From assembly GCA_002070955.1 (NCBI GenBank), contig MWEK01000021.1, positions 1 through 64,000 on the forward strand: DNA of 64,000 bases. Direction: 5' to 3'. The translations under genes and the position numbers were made by a program. Positions 35,976 to 44,693 of the stretch are shown one piece after another. A model generated the notes under the pieces. The model searched no databases. It worked only from the letters and a program-made list of their open reading frames with translations, and had not been told where the DNA came from. Source of the DNA: Planctomycetes bacterium ADurb.Bin069 (GTDB taxonomy: Bacteria; Planctomycetota; UBA8108; UBA8890; UBA8898). Within the stretch, counting starts at the first letter, position 1; the number at the start of each line of letters is the position of its first letter.

Positions 35976-38350
35976 CGCATTCCCCCTTCCTTGAACGCTT
36001 CCAGAACCTTCCCGCGCACGAGCACCGTCTCGACCCGGCTGCCCGGCGCGAACGGCTCGCCGTCCAGCACCACCAGGTTCGCCCAGCGGCCCCGCGCGAT
36101 GGTGCCCATGCGGTCCGCCAGCCCGGCAAGGCGCGCCGGCACGCTCGTCACGGCTCTGAGGGCCGCGTCCGGCGCCAGGCCGCGGCTCACGGCCTCCGCC
36201 GCGTAGAACCGCAGGTACAGGCTCCCGGCGGCGCCGTCCGACGCCAGCGCGAAGGGGATGCCCTTCTCCGCGCAAAGCTGCGGCAGATCCACCCACGCCT
36301 GCTCGATTCTGCGGCGGTAGGGCGGCAGCAGCACCGCCCCGCGCGCCATGGTGGCCACATGCTCCCCGGCCCGATTCAAGCCCTCGGCGTCCAGGAGCAC
36401 GGCCGCGAAGCCGCCGTCCTCGGCGAGCACGTTGAGCACGCCCTCGATCTCGTCGCCGCGCGCCGCGCGCACGAACACCGGCAGCTCGCCGCGCCGCGCC
36501 TGGAGCAGGAATTCGCTGATCGGATCCTTCTGGGGCGGCACCGGCTCCTTGAGGCGTCCCTCGGCGTCGCGCGGTTTGCGGTGCGTGAACTCGTCGAGGG
36601 CCTCCCGGTACTGGCGCCGCGCCTCCTCGTAGCGCGCGAAGTTCCTAAGGGCGTTCCTCAGGGCGGCCAGCCGCGCCAAGCGCGCGCTTCCCGACACGTC
36701 GATGTCCAGACACCCGAAGGGCCGCACGAGGAAGTCCTCGCGCCCGGCGCCGGGGGCGAGGAAGGCCCCCGTGCCCGCGAAAAGCGCCGACTCGCCGCCC
36801 CGCAGAAGCAGCCCCAAGACGCCGTAGCCCGCGCAGGCGGCGAACACCGGGTCGTCGTGCCGCACCATGGCGCTCACGCTCAGGTGGAATGTTTCGGCGC
36901 CTGAAAAGGGCGGCGCCTGGTCGCCCGCGCCGCCGGCGAAGTGGGTTCCCAAGCGGCTGGACAAGTCGATCAGCCCGGGGATGACCACCTTGCCCGCGAG
37001 GTCGAGCACCCGCGCGCCATCGGGAACGGGAAGATTCGGCCCCACGGCCGTGATCCTGTCCCCCGCGACGATGATATCCGTTCCCGGGAACCGCCCGCCG
37101 TCGCCCGTCAGGACGAGCGCGCCGCGCAGGACGAGATCGCCGCCGGGCGCCGCCGCCGCCCTTCGGTCGCGGGCGAACACCTCCTCGCCGTCGACGTACG
37201 TCGCGCACACCGACGCGCCCTCGCTGAAGGGCAGCGCCGAGAGCAGGACGAAGTCGGCATCCTTGCCTTTCTCGATGGAGCCCGTTCTCCCGGCGATGCC
37301 GAGAATCCGCGCCGCCTCGGACGTCACCGCCGCCAGGGCCTTCTCCCGCGGAAACCCGTGCGCCGCGGCGAAAGCCGCCGCGCCCAACAGACCGGCGCCA
37401 TCGAAGTCCGCCGAGACGATCGCCACGGGCACGTTCCGCGCCGCCAGGGCCGCCGGCGCGCAATCGAACACCTCCAGACGCGCGCGATCGGGGGACAGAT
37501 CGCGCAAGTCGCGCGCCCCCGGCGCGAAGGCCGCGCGCCAGACCACCGCCGCGCCCGCGCGCGCGATCTCACCCGCGCAACGGCCGGCCTCGCGGCCCCC
37601 GACGATTACCAGGGACAGGCCCTGCGCTTCGGCCAAGGCAAGCGCCGCGCGGATCTCACGTTCCGTGTCCGCCCTGACGCGGAAGACGCGCTCCTTGGCC
37701 CGCGCTTCCCGCGCGGACTCGTCGTCGCCTTTCAGGAAGGCGCGCAGCTCCGCCACCTGGCTCGCGCGCGCGTTGGGCAACTGCCGCTCGGCCAGCGGAA
37801 ACGGGTCTTCCGGCCGCAGGTACGGCTCGGGAGCGAACCGCAGCGGCGGCCCGAGCGCCGCGGCGGTCAGCACGCCCTCCAGCGCCGCCCGCCGCGCCAC
37901 GACGGCGCGCTCGGGCGCCGCGCCCAGCTTGACGACGCTGCCCTGACCGGGCACCAGCCGCCGCGTTCCCGCGCTCAGGTAGGCGCAAGTGGTGCCGCTC
38001 GCAAGCTGATCGCGGAACGGCGCGAAGTACTCGAAGCCGTCGCAGGCCACGTTGGCGGCGCAGATCGAACGCTCGTCCTCCCCGGGCCCCGCGGCCAGCA
38101 GCGTGTCCGCCGCGATCAGCCCGGGAATGAGCACCTGGCCCTTCGCGCTCGCCGCCGCCGTCCCCTCGGGCAGCTCGATGCCCTCGCCGGCGGCCTCGAT
38201 GACGCCGCCGCGGAAAAGCACCGTCCCCCCCTCGATCGTCGCGCCCGTGCCGGTGACGATGGTCAGATCGGTCAGGGCGCGCCAGGGCGGGCTCCGGTCC
38301 GCCGCCGCCGCGCAGGCGCCGAGACAGACAACCGCGATCCACGCCCTCAT
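35972..38350 (-). CDS. Double amidohydrolase-like protein, both modules degenerate (operon gene 5)
   Basis: 792 residues, twice the normal length, with a signal peptide (MRAWIAVVCLGACAAAA). Two complete amidohydrolase-like modules follow each other. Module 1 (about 25-400) ends ILGIAGRTGSIEKGKDADFV, and module 2 (about 410-785) ends LAGLADRMGTIARGRWANL. At strand 1 the HxH is lost in both: PGLIAADTLLAAG and PGLIDLSSRLGTH. Module 2 keeps only a strand-8-like Asp (LASDGAAG). The modules are joined directly, with a second sandwich domain start (LVLRGALVLTGDGGRFPGTD), so this is a fusion of two genes. Its ATG overlaps the preceding stop (ATGA). Confidence 0.85.
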   Translation of the reverse strand: MRAWIAVVCLGACAAAADRSPPWRALTDLTIVTGTGATIEGGTVLFRGGVIEAAGEGIELPEGTAAASAKGQVLIPGLIAADTLLAAGPGEDERSICAANVACDGFEYFAPFRDQLASGTTCAYLSAGTRRLVPGQGSVVKLGAAPERAVVARRAALEGVLTAAALGPPLRFAPEPYLRPEDPFPLAERQLPNARASQVAELRAFLKGDDESAREARAKERVFRVRADTEREIRAALALAEAQGLSLVIVGGREAGRCAGEIARAGAAVVWRAAFAPGARDLRDLSPDRARLEVFDCAPAALAARNVPVAIVSADFDGAGLLGAAAFAAAHGFPREKALAAVTSEAARILGIAGRTGSIEKGKDADFVLLSALPFSEGASVCATYVDGEEVFARDRRAAAAPGGDLVLRGALVLTGDGGRFPGTDIIVAGDRITAVGPNLPVPDGARVLDLAGKVVIPGLIDLSSRLGTHFAGGAGDQAPPFSGAETFHLSVSAMVRHDDPVFAACAGYGVLGLLLRGGESALFAGTGAFLAPGAGREDFLVRPFGCLDIDVSGSARLARLAALRNALRNFARYEEARRQYREALDEFTHRKPRDAEGRLKEPVPPQKDPISEFLLQARRGELPVFVRAARGDEIEGVLNVLAEDGGFAAVLLDAEGLNRAGEHVATMARGAVLLPPYRRRIEQAWVDLPQLCAEKGIPFALASDGAAGSLYLRFYAAEAVSRGLAPDAALRAVTSVPARLAGLADRMGTIARGRWANLVVLDGEPFAPGSRVETVLVRGKVLEAFKEGGMR

Positions 38351-39594
38351 TGCTTGGTGCCCTCGATCAGCTCCTGGAGATACTTGTCCTGGGCGCGCTC
38401 GTACACGAAGGCGCCGTCGATCATGACGCGGTCGACCCAGGTCCGCGGATCGAGCGGGTCGCCGGTCAAAAAGAGGAGATTCGCGCGGAAGCCCGGCTTG
38501 ATCTGGCCGAGCTTCTGGCCGAGCCCGAGCAACTGCGCGGGCGTCGCCGTGATAGCCGCGAGGGCTTCCTTGCGTCCCAGCCCGTGGCGCACGGCCTCGG
38601 CCGCGACCTGCCAGAGGCTCCCGGCGTTGATGCTGCGGGAATGGCACTGGAGCGCGAAGGGAACCCGCGCCTGGGCGAAGATCGCGGGCAGGTTCCGCCG
38701 GACGACCTCGCCGGTCTCGGGATCCTCGTCGAAGAAGACCGCGTCCGGAGGCAAAATCACGGGCAGCTTGGCCTTGGCGATGGCGCCCGCGGCGCGCCAG
38801 GCATCCGTGCCCAGGACCAGGACCGCCTTGAGCTTGAACTCGTCCACAAGCTCCAGCGCTCGGACGGCATCGCCCGCCGACTGGCAGTACACGAAGGCCG
38901 TGAGCCTGCCGGCCAGGAGATCCTCCATGTCCTTGTGCTCCAGCGGCACCTCCTCCTGCACGGGACGGCCCGCCTGCGCGGCCTCTTTCTTCGCCGTCTG
39001 GAAATCCGCGAGGAACTTCTGCTCCGCGCGGAGGAACTCCCGCAGTTTCTGCATGTGCCCCATGCGGTTCAGGCCGCCCGCGGGCGCAAGGGACACCTTG
39101 AGGCCGACGCGGCGCTGGATCAGCATCTCGTCCACCGTCGCGCCGGCCGGCTTCACGATGGTGCCCGTGCCGCCGAAGCGGGTGGCGTTGCCCGGCAGGA
39201 CGAGCGCCGCGGCGACGCCGTCCCTGAGCGCGCGCCGGAAGTACGGCTGGAAGGGATCGATGGCGTCGAAGGTCGAGATCCACGGGACATCCGGCATGGA
39301 CTCGTTCTGGCGTTCGAGCCCCTCGGAGGTGTGGGCGACGACCAGGCCGGGCATGACGATCTTGTCGGACGCGTCGATCACCTCGGCGTTCCACGGGATT
39401 TGCAGGCGGCCCGGCGCGTCCACCGCCGTGATGACGCCTTCCTCGATGAGAATGACGCCCTGGGGAATCTCCGCGTCCGCGGCGACGATCGCCGCCTTCG
39501 TCTTGACCGCCGTGACGTGCCGCGCCGCCGCCCCGTGGGCCGCGGCCGCGCACACGCCGCACCAGAGCGCCGCATAGACCGAGATTCGTCGCAT
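38347..39594 (-). CDS. Secreted amidohydrolase-like protein, degenerate (operon gene 4)
   Basis: 415 residues with a signal peptide (MRRISVYAALWCGVCAAAAHG). The sandwich domain has IPQGVILIEEGVITAVD; the strand-1 motif is PGLVVAHTSEGLER, where the second His of HxH is Ser. Later sites are AFVYCQSAGD, LVLGTDAW and LQCHSRS, none matching a metal ligand set. A conserved-looking loop GGTGTIVKPAGATVDE corresponds to a GxGxV loop shared by the other members. The closing signature is LGLGQKLGQIKPGFRANLL. It is probably exported and non-catalytic. The ATG shares one base with the upstream TGA. Confidence 0.84.
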   Translation of the reverse strand: MRRISVYAALWCGVCAAAAHGAAARHVTAVKTKAAIVAADAEIPQGVILIEEGVITAVDAPGRLQIPWNAEVIDASDKIVMPGLVVAHTSEGLERQNESMPDVPWISTFDAIDPFQPYFRRALRDGVAAALVLPGNATRFGGTGTIVKPAGATVDEMLIQRRVGLKVSLAPAGGLNRMGHMQKLREFLRAEQKFLADFQTAKKEAAQAGRPVQEEVPLEHKDMEDLLAGRLTAFVYCQSAGDAVRALELVDEFKLKAVLVLGTDAWRAAGAIAKAKLPVILPPDAVFFDEDPETGEVVRRNLPAIFAQARVPFALQCHSRSINAGSLWQVAAEAVRHGLGRKEALAAITATPAQLLGLGQKLGQIKPGFRANLLFLTGDPLDPRTWVDRVMIDGAFVYERAQDKYLQELIEGTKQ

Positions 39595-40793
39595 CAGCGT
39601 CCTCCTCCTTTCGGGAAGACGAGCTTTCCGTTGCCGATCACCTGGACGACCCGCGTCCCCGCCGCGAACGGCGCGCCCGAGAGGAGCACGATGTCGGCGA
39701 CGGCGCCGGCCGTGATGCTCCCCCGCTCGCCATCGATGCCCAAGATGCGCGCCGGCGCCAGGGTCAGCGCCCGCAGCGCCCGGTCCGGCGCCAGTCCGTG
39801 CCGCACCGCCAGGGCGCCGAGGTCCAGGGGCTCGAGCCCGAAGCCGGCGGTGGCCAGGGCGAAGGGAACCTCGGAATCCGCCAGCAACGCGGGAAGCGAC
39901 GCGCGCACCTGCGCCCCCGACAGGGCGCCCACGGCGCCGAAAGCCTCGGGCGTAAGGATCACCGCCAAGCCGCGCGCCTTGATGCCCCCGAGTTCCCGGT
40001 GCACCTCGATGCCGCCCTCGATGACGGGCGCGACGCCGGCGCGCGCCGACGCGTCCAGCAGCGCGCGCAGGTCGAAGGCCGTCCGCGTATACACGTGCAG
40101 CGGCAGTTCCCCCGCGGGCACCCGCCCGATGGCCTCCAGGTCGAGCGTCGCGGGCCGCAGACCGGCGCGGGCCTCCTTGGCGCGCTCGAGCGTCTCGGTG
40201 AACATCTGGACCAGCGCCATGCGCGTCGTCGGGCGCCTGAAGAACGGGCTGCGCGGCGGCGTCAAATCCCAGGAGCGGTTCCCCCGCACCGCTTCCGGAT
40301 CCAGCGACGCCTTCAGCGCCGCCTCGTCCCGCACGATGGAATCCCTCGCCGTCGCGCCGTAGGTCGTGACGAGGGCGCACATACCGCCGAACACGTTGCG
40401 GTTGCCCGGGCCGATGCGGGCCAGCGTGATGCCCTGCATCCGCGCCGCGGCCACATCCGGGGCCGCGGCATCGAAGGCATCGGCGGCCCTGACCCGCGGC
40501 GTCGTCTCGCAGGACTCCTCGTCGCGCGGCGGCGCCACGCCGATGACGCTGGCCGCATCGATGAAACCCGGCACGGCGACCTCGGCCTTGTAGACCGCCG
40601 CGCCCTCGGGCTCCGGGATTTCCTTGCCCACCTCGGCGATTCTGCCGTCGACGATCAGGATCATGCCCGGCGCGAGCACGTCGCCCTTCACGGTATGCAC
40701 CGCGCCGGCTTTGACAACCGCCGTCTCGGCGGCGCCGCACCGCGCCGCGGCGGCGACCAACACCGCCGCGCACATTGCCGCCCGTCGTGTCAC
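39594..40793 (-). CDS. Secreted amidohydrolase-like protein, degenerate (operon gene 3)
   Basis: 399 residues. The GTG at 40793 is chosen because it overlaps the upstream TGA (GTGA) and has AAGGAGG 9 nt upstream; an ATG at 40775 is the alternative. The signal peptide extends to about residue 21. The strand-1 site is PGFIDAASVIGVA instead of HxH. The strand-5 region is LHVYTRTAFD and the strand-6 region VIEGGIEVHRE. There is no strand-8 Asp (LATAGFG). The end is ILGIDGERGSITAGAVADIV. The fold is intact but no metal site is visible. Confidence 0.83.
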   Translation of the reverse strand: MTRRAAMCAAVLVAAAARCGAAETAVVKAGAVHTVKGDVLAPGMILIVDGRIAEVGKEIPEPEGAAVYKAEVAVPGFIDAASVIGVAPPRDEESCETTPRVRAADAFDAAAPDVAAARMQGITLARIGPGNRNVFGGMCALVTTYGATARDSIVRDEAALKASLDPEAVRGNRSWDLTPPRSPFFRRPTTRMALVQMFTETLERAKEARAGLRPATLDLEAIGRVPAGELPLHVYTRTAFDLRALLDASARAGVAPVIEGGIEVHRELGGIKARGLAVILTPEAFGAVGALSGAQVRASLPALLADSEVPFALATAGFGLEPLDLGALAVRHGLAPDRALRALTLAPARILGIDGERGSITAGAVADIVLLSGAPFAAGTRVVQVIGNGKLVFPKGGGR

Positions 40794-41869
40794 GGCTGCA
40801 CCCCTCCTTCCGGGCGATAGCGAACCGCCCCGCCGGCCACCACCGCGCACAGCGGGGTGCGCAGATCCAAGGGGTCGCCGCCGTAGATGACGAACTCGGC
40901 CGGAGCGCCGGCGGCCAGCACGGCCGAGCGCCCGCAGGCTTCGGCGGCGTAGACCGTCAGACCGCGGAGCGCCTCCTCGCGCGGCAGGCCGTACCGGTGG
41001 GCGAGCGCGGCCAAAAAGCGCAGATTCACCTCCCACACGCTGTCGGACCAGGACGCGAAGGCGAAGCGGATTCCCTTGCGGCCGGCCTCCGCCAGGCGGC
41101 CGAGCTCGCGGGGCGTCACGACCGGCGCCGGCACGACCACGGCCTTAGCCGCCCCCTCGAGCCCGGGCAGCAGATCGAGCCGCCGGCAGCCCACGAGCAC
41201 GGCCTTCGCCTTCAGCTCCCGCGCGAACGCGAGGGCCTGCTCCACCTCCTTCGGTTCCGCGGCGAAGATCCGCAGGGCGGGCGCCCCCGCCACCGCGTCG
41301 GCCCCCTTGTCCCTGAGGAGCAGCGCGAGCCCCGCGCGCGACATCGGTTCCCCGTCGTCGCGCAGCGCCGCGCCGGTCAGCGACATCGTCATGAGCCCCG
41401 GCACCACCGCCTCGGCGGCAAGATCGATGACCGCCCCGCGTCCCGCGACAAGCTGGCGCGGCCCCGGCGAGACGTACGCCGCGAGAACGCCCTCCTCGTA
41501 CAGGGCAGAGCTCTCGATCACGCCGGCCGCGAGGCAGTCGGCGATTTCGAACTGCGGATAGATCGGCACGGCGGCCTCGTTCAGATCCGCGCGGTCCCTC
41601 ACGGCGAGGTGGGTGTGCGCATCCGTCAGGGCGGGCATGAGAAACCCCTCGGCAAAGGAGATCCGGACCGCGTCGGCGCTTACCGTCGCGGGAGCGCCCG
41701 CGTGCAGGATCCGGCCGCCGCGAACGAGCACGCAGCCCGGCGAGAACGTCTCGCCGGCGCCGGTCCAGACCGTGCCGACCTCGAAGCACACGAGCTCCGC
41801 GCCCGCCGCGCCCAACGCCCACGCGAGCGCGGCGGCGGCGGCAAGGGCGCGCCTATTTCTCGGGCGCAT
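40790..41869 (-). CDS. Secreted amidohydrolase-like protein with HxH but otherwise degenerate (operon gene 2)
   Basis: 359 residues with a signal peptide (about residues 1-25). The strand-1 motif is intact, TDAHTHLAVRDRADLNEA, but the strand-5 and strand-6 histidines are replaced (LRIFAAEPKE, VLVGCRRLD). The strand-8 region reads FASWSDSV. It would bind metal poorly if at all. The C-terminal sandwich closes with AAGAPAEFVIYGGDPLDLRT. ATG at 41869 is preferred because GGGGG lies 6-7 nt upstream. A GTG at 41875 is also in frame. The gene overlaps its upstream neighbour by 17 nt. Confidence 0.83.
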   Translation of the reverse strand: MRPRNRRALAAAAALAWALGAAGAELVCFEVGTVWTGAGETFSPGCVLVRGGRILHAGAPATVSADAVRISFAEGFLMPALTDAHTHLAVRDRADLNEAAVPIYPQFEIADCLAAGVIESSALYEEGVLAAYVSPGPRQLVAGRGAVIDLAAEAVVPGLMTMSLTGAALRDDGEPMSRAGLALLLRDKGADAVAGAPALRIFAAEPKEVEQALAFARELKAKAVLVGCRRLDLLPGLEGAAKAVVVPAPVVTPRELGRLAEAGRKGIRFAFASWSDSVWEVNLRFLAALAHRYGLPREEALRGLTVYAAEACGRSAVLAAGAPAEFVIYGGDPLDLRTPLCAVVAGGAVRYRPEGGVQP

Positions 41870-43403
41870 GGTCACCCCCCTCTTGAACGACGATTTTCCC
41901 CGCGACGACGGCGCACAACACCTTGCTCCCCGTCGCGAACGGCGGGCCGTCGAATACCGCCAGGTTCGCCTCCTTGCCGGGAGCGATGCTCCCCGTGCGA
42001 TCGGCCACGCCCGAGATCTCCGCGTTGGTCAGCGTCACCGTTCTGAGAACGTAGTCCGGATCGAGGCCGCCGGCGATCTCGCACGCCGCCATGTGGCGCA
42101 GGAGATGCGCCCCGGCCCGGGGGCCCACGCCCGTGCCGAAGCCGAACTGAATCCCCGCGTCGAACAAGGCGCGCGCGTTCCGGGGCGAGCCCCGCACGTC
42201 CGCGCCCAGCGCGACGCCGGCCGCGCGCGGCACGAGCACGACCTGGGCGTCGGCCGCGGCCAGCTCCCCGGCGACGCGGTAGGCCTCGACCGCGCCGCAG
42301 ATGACGAGCTTGATCTCGTACTCCGCCCCCAGCGCCAGCACGCAGCGGATCTCCTCCTCGCGCTCGGCCCAGACGCGCAGGCGCGCCGCGCCCTCCAGAA
42401 CGGGGGCCAGCGCCGCGCCCACGGCATCGGGGCGCGGCTCGGCGGGGCGCGGGGGCAGGGGGCGCTTGACCGCGGGCTTGCCCTGCGCCTGCGCCTCGGC
42501 CTCCTCCTTGCGCAGGCGCGACACCTCGCGCTCCCAAGCCGCCATGTCCTGATCGAACCACGCGCGCGCCCGCCGGTAGGCGCGGCCTCGCTCCAAATAG
42601 TCGCGGAGGGCGCGGTAGCCCCGCAGAAGGTCGAAGCCCGTGGCGCCGGCGCGGGACGGCGCCGGCGTGCGGCCGACGCGCAGGATGATCTCGGTGTCGT
42701 CATCCGGGCGGGGATCGTCGTACTCCGGCTCCCCGTCCCCAGGCTCGGACAGGCCGATGTCGATGGTCAATTCGTAGTCCGGCGCCGCCGGCGAAGCCGT
42801 GAAGGATGATGCGCCGGGGCAGATCGCGGCCTCGAGCTGCGCCGGCGACAGCAGCACGAGCTCGGGCCCCGGAAGGCCGCCGCCCAGCCGAATCACCGTG
42901 CCGCTGCCGGCGACCGCCCCGCGCGGGCCGAGGCTCACGTAGGCCGCGGCGACCCCTTCCCGGACCGCATCCTTCCAGGCGGGATCGAAGCAATCGATGC
43001 CGTCGCCGGCGACGCACGCCGGGTCGGCCCTCAGACTCCAATCCAGCTCGCTCTTGTGGAGCAGCGTGCTCGTGGCGGCATCGATCAAGCCGGGGATGAG
43101 CACCTTGCCCGGGAAGCGCAGAACTTTCGCGTTCGGAGGCGGCTCGAGCTCGCGGCCGCCGACGGCCGCGATCTTGTCCCCCACGACGATGACCGCTCCG
43201 GGCTCGAGCGCGGGCGCCGAAACCGGCCGCACCACGCCGGCCGCCAGAAACAGAACCGGTTTGGGGGGCGGCGGCTTCGGCGCCGGCGCCTCGGCCGCCC
43301 ACGCCGCGGCGCACGCCAGACACGCGCCCGCGGCGGCCGCGCAGGCTCGAGCGAAGGACGGAAGACCGGGACGGCTGTCGCCTGCGCACTGAAGAGCCAC
43401 CAT
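41853..43403 (-). CDS. Secreted amidohydrolase-like protein with long acidic insert, degenerate (operon gene 1)
   Basis: 516 residues from ATG at 43403; AAGGAGGA abuts this codon, so GTG at 43400 or ATG at 43421 are alternatives. A signal peptide is followed by a proline-rich linker (APAPKPPPPKPV). The strand-1 motif is PGLIDAATSTLLHKSELDW, without HxH. A barrel insert of about 130 residues is acidic at first (EPEYDDPRPDDDTE) and then helical and charged (WEREVSRLRKEEAEAQAQ). The late sites VICGAVEAYRV and FGFGTGVGP lack ligands. The end signature is ISGVADRTGSIAPGKEANLA. First gene of the eight-gene operon, 190 nt downstream of the promoter at 43601-43630. Confidence 0.83.
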   Translation of the reverse strand: MVALQCAGDSRPGLPSFARACAAAAGACLACAAAWAAEAPAPKPPPPKPVLFLAAGVVRPVSAPALEPGAVIVVGDKIAAVGGRELEPPPNAKVLRFPGKVLIPGLIDAATSTLLHKSELDWSLRADPACVAGDGIDCFDPAWKDAVREGVAAAYVSLGPRGAVAGSGTVIRLGGGLPGPELVLLSPAQLEAAICPGASSFTASPAAPDYELTIDIGLSEPGDGEPEYDDPRPDDDTEIILRVGRTPAPSRAGATGFDLLRGYRALRDYLERGRAYRRARAWFDQDMAAWEREVSRLRKEEAEAQAQGKPAVKRPLPPRPAEPRPDAVGAALAPVLEGAARLRVWAEREEEIRCVLALGAEYEIKLVICGAVEAYRVAGELAAADAQVVLVPRAAGVALGADVRGSPRNARALFDAGIQFGFGTGVGPRAGAHLLRHMAACEIAGGLDPDYVLRTVTLTNAEISGVADRTGSIAPGKEANLAVFDGPPFATGSKVLCAVVAGKIVVQEGGDHAPEK

Positions 43404-43600
43404 TCCTCCTTGAACCGCCATGTTCCGGCGCGCGGCGGCGCTCCGGCTTCCTCGTCACGGTATCCGGGCGCGGCGACAATGCAACGGCCGCCCGCACCCG
43501 CGCATGCCCTAAGGCGCACACGTCAAGGATGTCTCAGCGCCGCGCCCGCGAAGCGGCTTTGCGCCGCACGGCCGAGCGGCCGCGCCGGCGCTAACCTCTT

Positions 43601-43630
43601 ATATTGGAGGCGCACCCGCACCGGTGTCAA
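43601..43630 (-). promoter_or_regulatory. Promoter of the amidohydrolase-like operon
   Basis: Minus-strand TTGACA (43630-43625), 18 nt, CAATAT (43606-43601). A perfect -35 box in very GC-rich DNA; transcription would begin near 43594 and leave a leader of about 190 nt. Confidence 0.6.
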
Positions 43631-43991
43631 GCCGTTGCGCCGCGCGCGGCGCGCGCACGCGCTTAAGCGCTTGCGCCGGCATGAGTTGCCTTGGGGGCGG
43701 CGGCGCGGCGCGCCGGCCGCGCGGACGCGCGCACCGCCCTGTACCGCGCCCCGCCGAGGCCGGGCGGCCCGGCGGCGCCGGCGCGCAGGTTCCGAGAATG
43801 CGTCCGGGCGCAAACTCGCGCTCTCAGCGGCTCCGCCGCCCGGGCCTTTAAATCGTCGCCGAACGTGCAAGATGAATTCTTCTCAAGTTCCGGTCGGCGG
43901 GAACCAATACATAAGTTGTATGCGCAGGGCGCAAAGGCGCCCCGCGGAGGCACGGCGGGAAACGGTCGGTATCGGAGGGCACGGAACAACC
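43631..43991. other. Divergent intergenic region
   Basis: A 12-nt palindrome GCGCTTAAGCGC lies at 43659-43670. The right half turns AT-rich (43866-43925, with TACATAAGTTGTAT) before the membrane-protein pair, so its promoter is probably there; no convincing hexamer pair was found. I see no gene in this stretch. Confidence 0.35.
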
Positions 43992-44693
43992 ATGAGCACA
44001 GCGCTTGATTTCGGCAAGTTAGAACGCGAGGTGCGCCGCCTCGAGGAGAGTCTCGGCTCCGCCCGAACCGCGGCGGAGCGCGCACAACGCACGTCGATCG
44101 TGATGGCGTCGTCCTTCGCGGTCATCGTCGTCACCTTCCTTCTGCTCAACTACCTGAATTTCCGGGCCGAGCTCACGGCGGAGAATCTCGCGTTCTCCTT
44201 CGGGCAGGAGCTCAGGGAAGCGGGCCCCGCGGCGCTCCGCGAGTTCGGCCAGCTCGGCCAGGAACTCCTCCCGGTCTACGCCGCCGAATGGCAGGCGCAG
44301 TTCCAGGCCGCCTGGCCGGCGATCAAGGAGAAGATCGGGAGCGAGATGGCGCAGCTCGCGGACAACGCGGCGGCGCGGGTCGACTCGCACCTGAAGGCCG
44401 GCGAACAGCGCGTCCTGGACGAGACTCGGCGCGTGGTCCTCGCGAACTTCCCGGGATTCAGCGACCCGAAGGCGCAGGCGACCATGACGGCGCGCGTCCA
44501 GGAAATCTGCGACGGGGCGTTCTCGAAGGCCCTCGGCGAATTCCATACGCTGTTCGTGAAGGACATGACCCGCCTCCAGCGCGTCATCGCGGAGTTCGAG
44601 CTTCCCGACATGAAGGCGTCCACCGTGGATCTGCAGAAAAAGTTCCTGCGCCTCTGGCTGCAGATCGTGGAACAGGAGATAACGCAGCTATGA
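43992..44693 (+). CDS. Single-pass membrane protein with long extracytoplasmic helical domain (pair member 1)
   Basis: 233 residues, not recognised. A cytoplasmic coiled-coil-prone start (KLEREVRRLEESLGSARTAAER) is followed by one membrane helix (IVMASSFAVIVVTFLLLNYL, residues about 36-55). The rest is a charged helical domain. Its stop overlaps the next start (ATGA), and the next protein has the same layout and size. The two therefore look like diverged paralogues that form a complex. No signal for enzymatic activity was found. It could be an envelope organiser or sensor-type protein. Confidence 0.7.
   Translation: MSTALDFGKLEREVRRLEESLGSARTAAERAQRTSIVMASSFAVIVVTFLLLNYLNFRAELTAENLAFSFGQELREAGPAALREFGQLGQELLPVYAAEWQAQFQAAWPAIKEKIGSEMAQLADNAAARVDSHLKAGEQRVLDETRRVVLANFPGFSDPKAQATMTARVQEICDGAFSKALGEFHTLFVKDMTRLQRVIAEFELPDMKASTVDLQKKFLRLWLQIVEQEITQL

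Noticed and set aside
38351-39562. Extension of the double amidohydrolase-like protein into a third module
   Set aside because: The upstream part of that frame is Arg/Gly-rich nonsense opposite the correct frame of operon gene 4. The ATGA overlap at 38347-38350 marks the true start.
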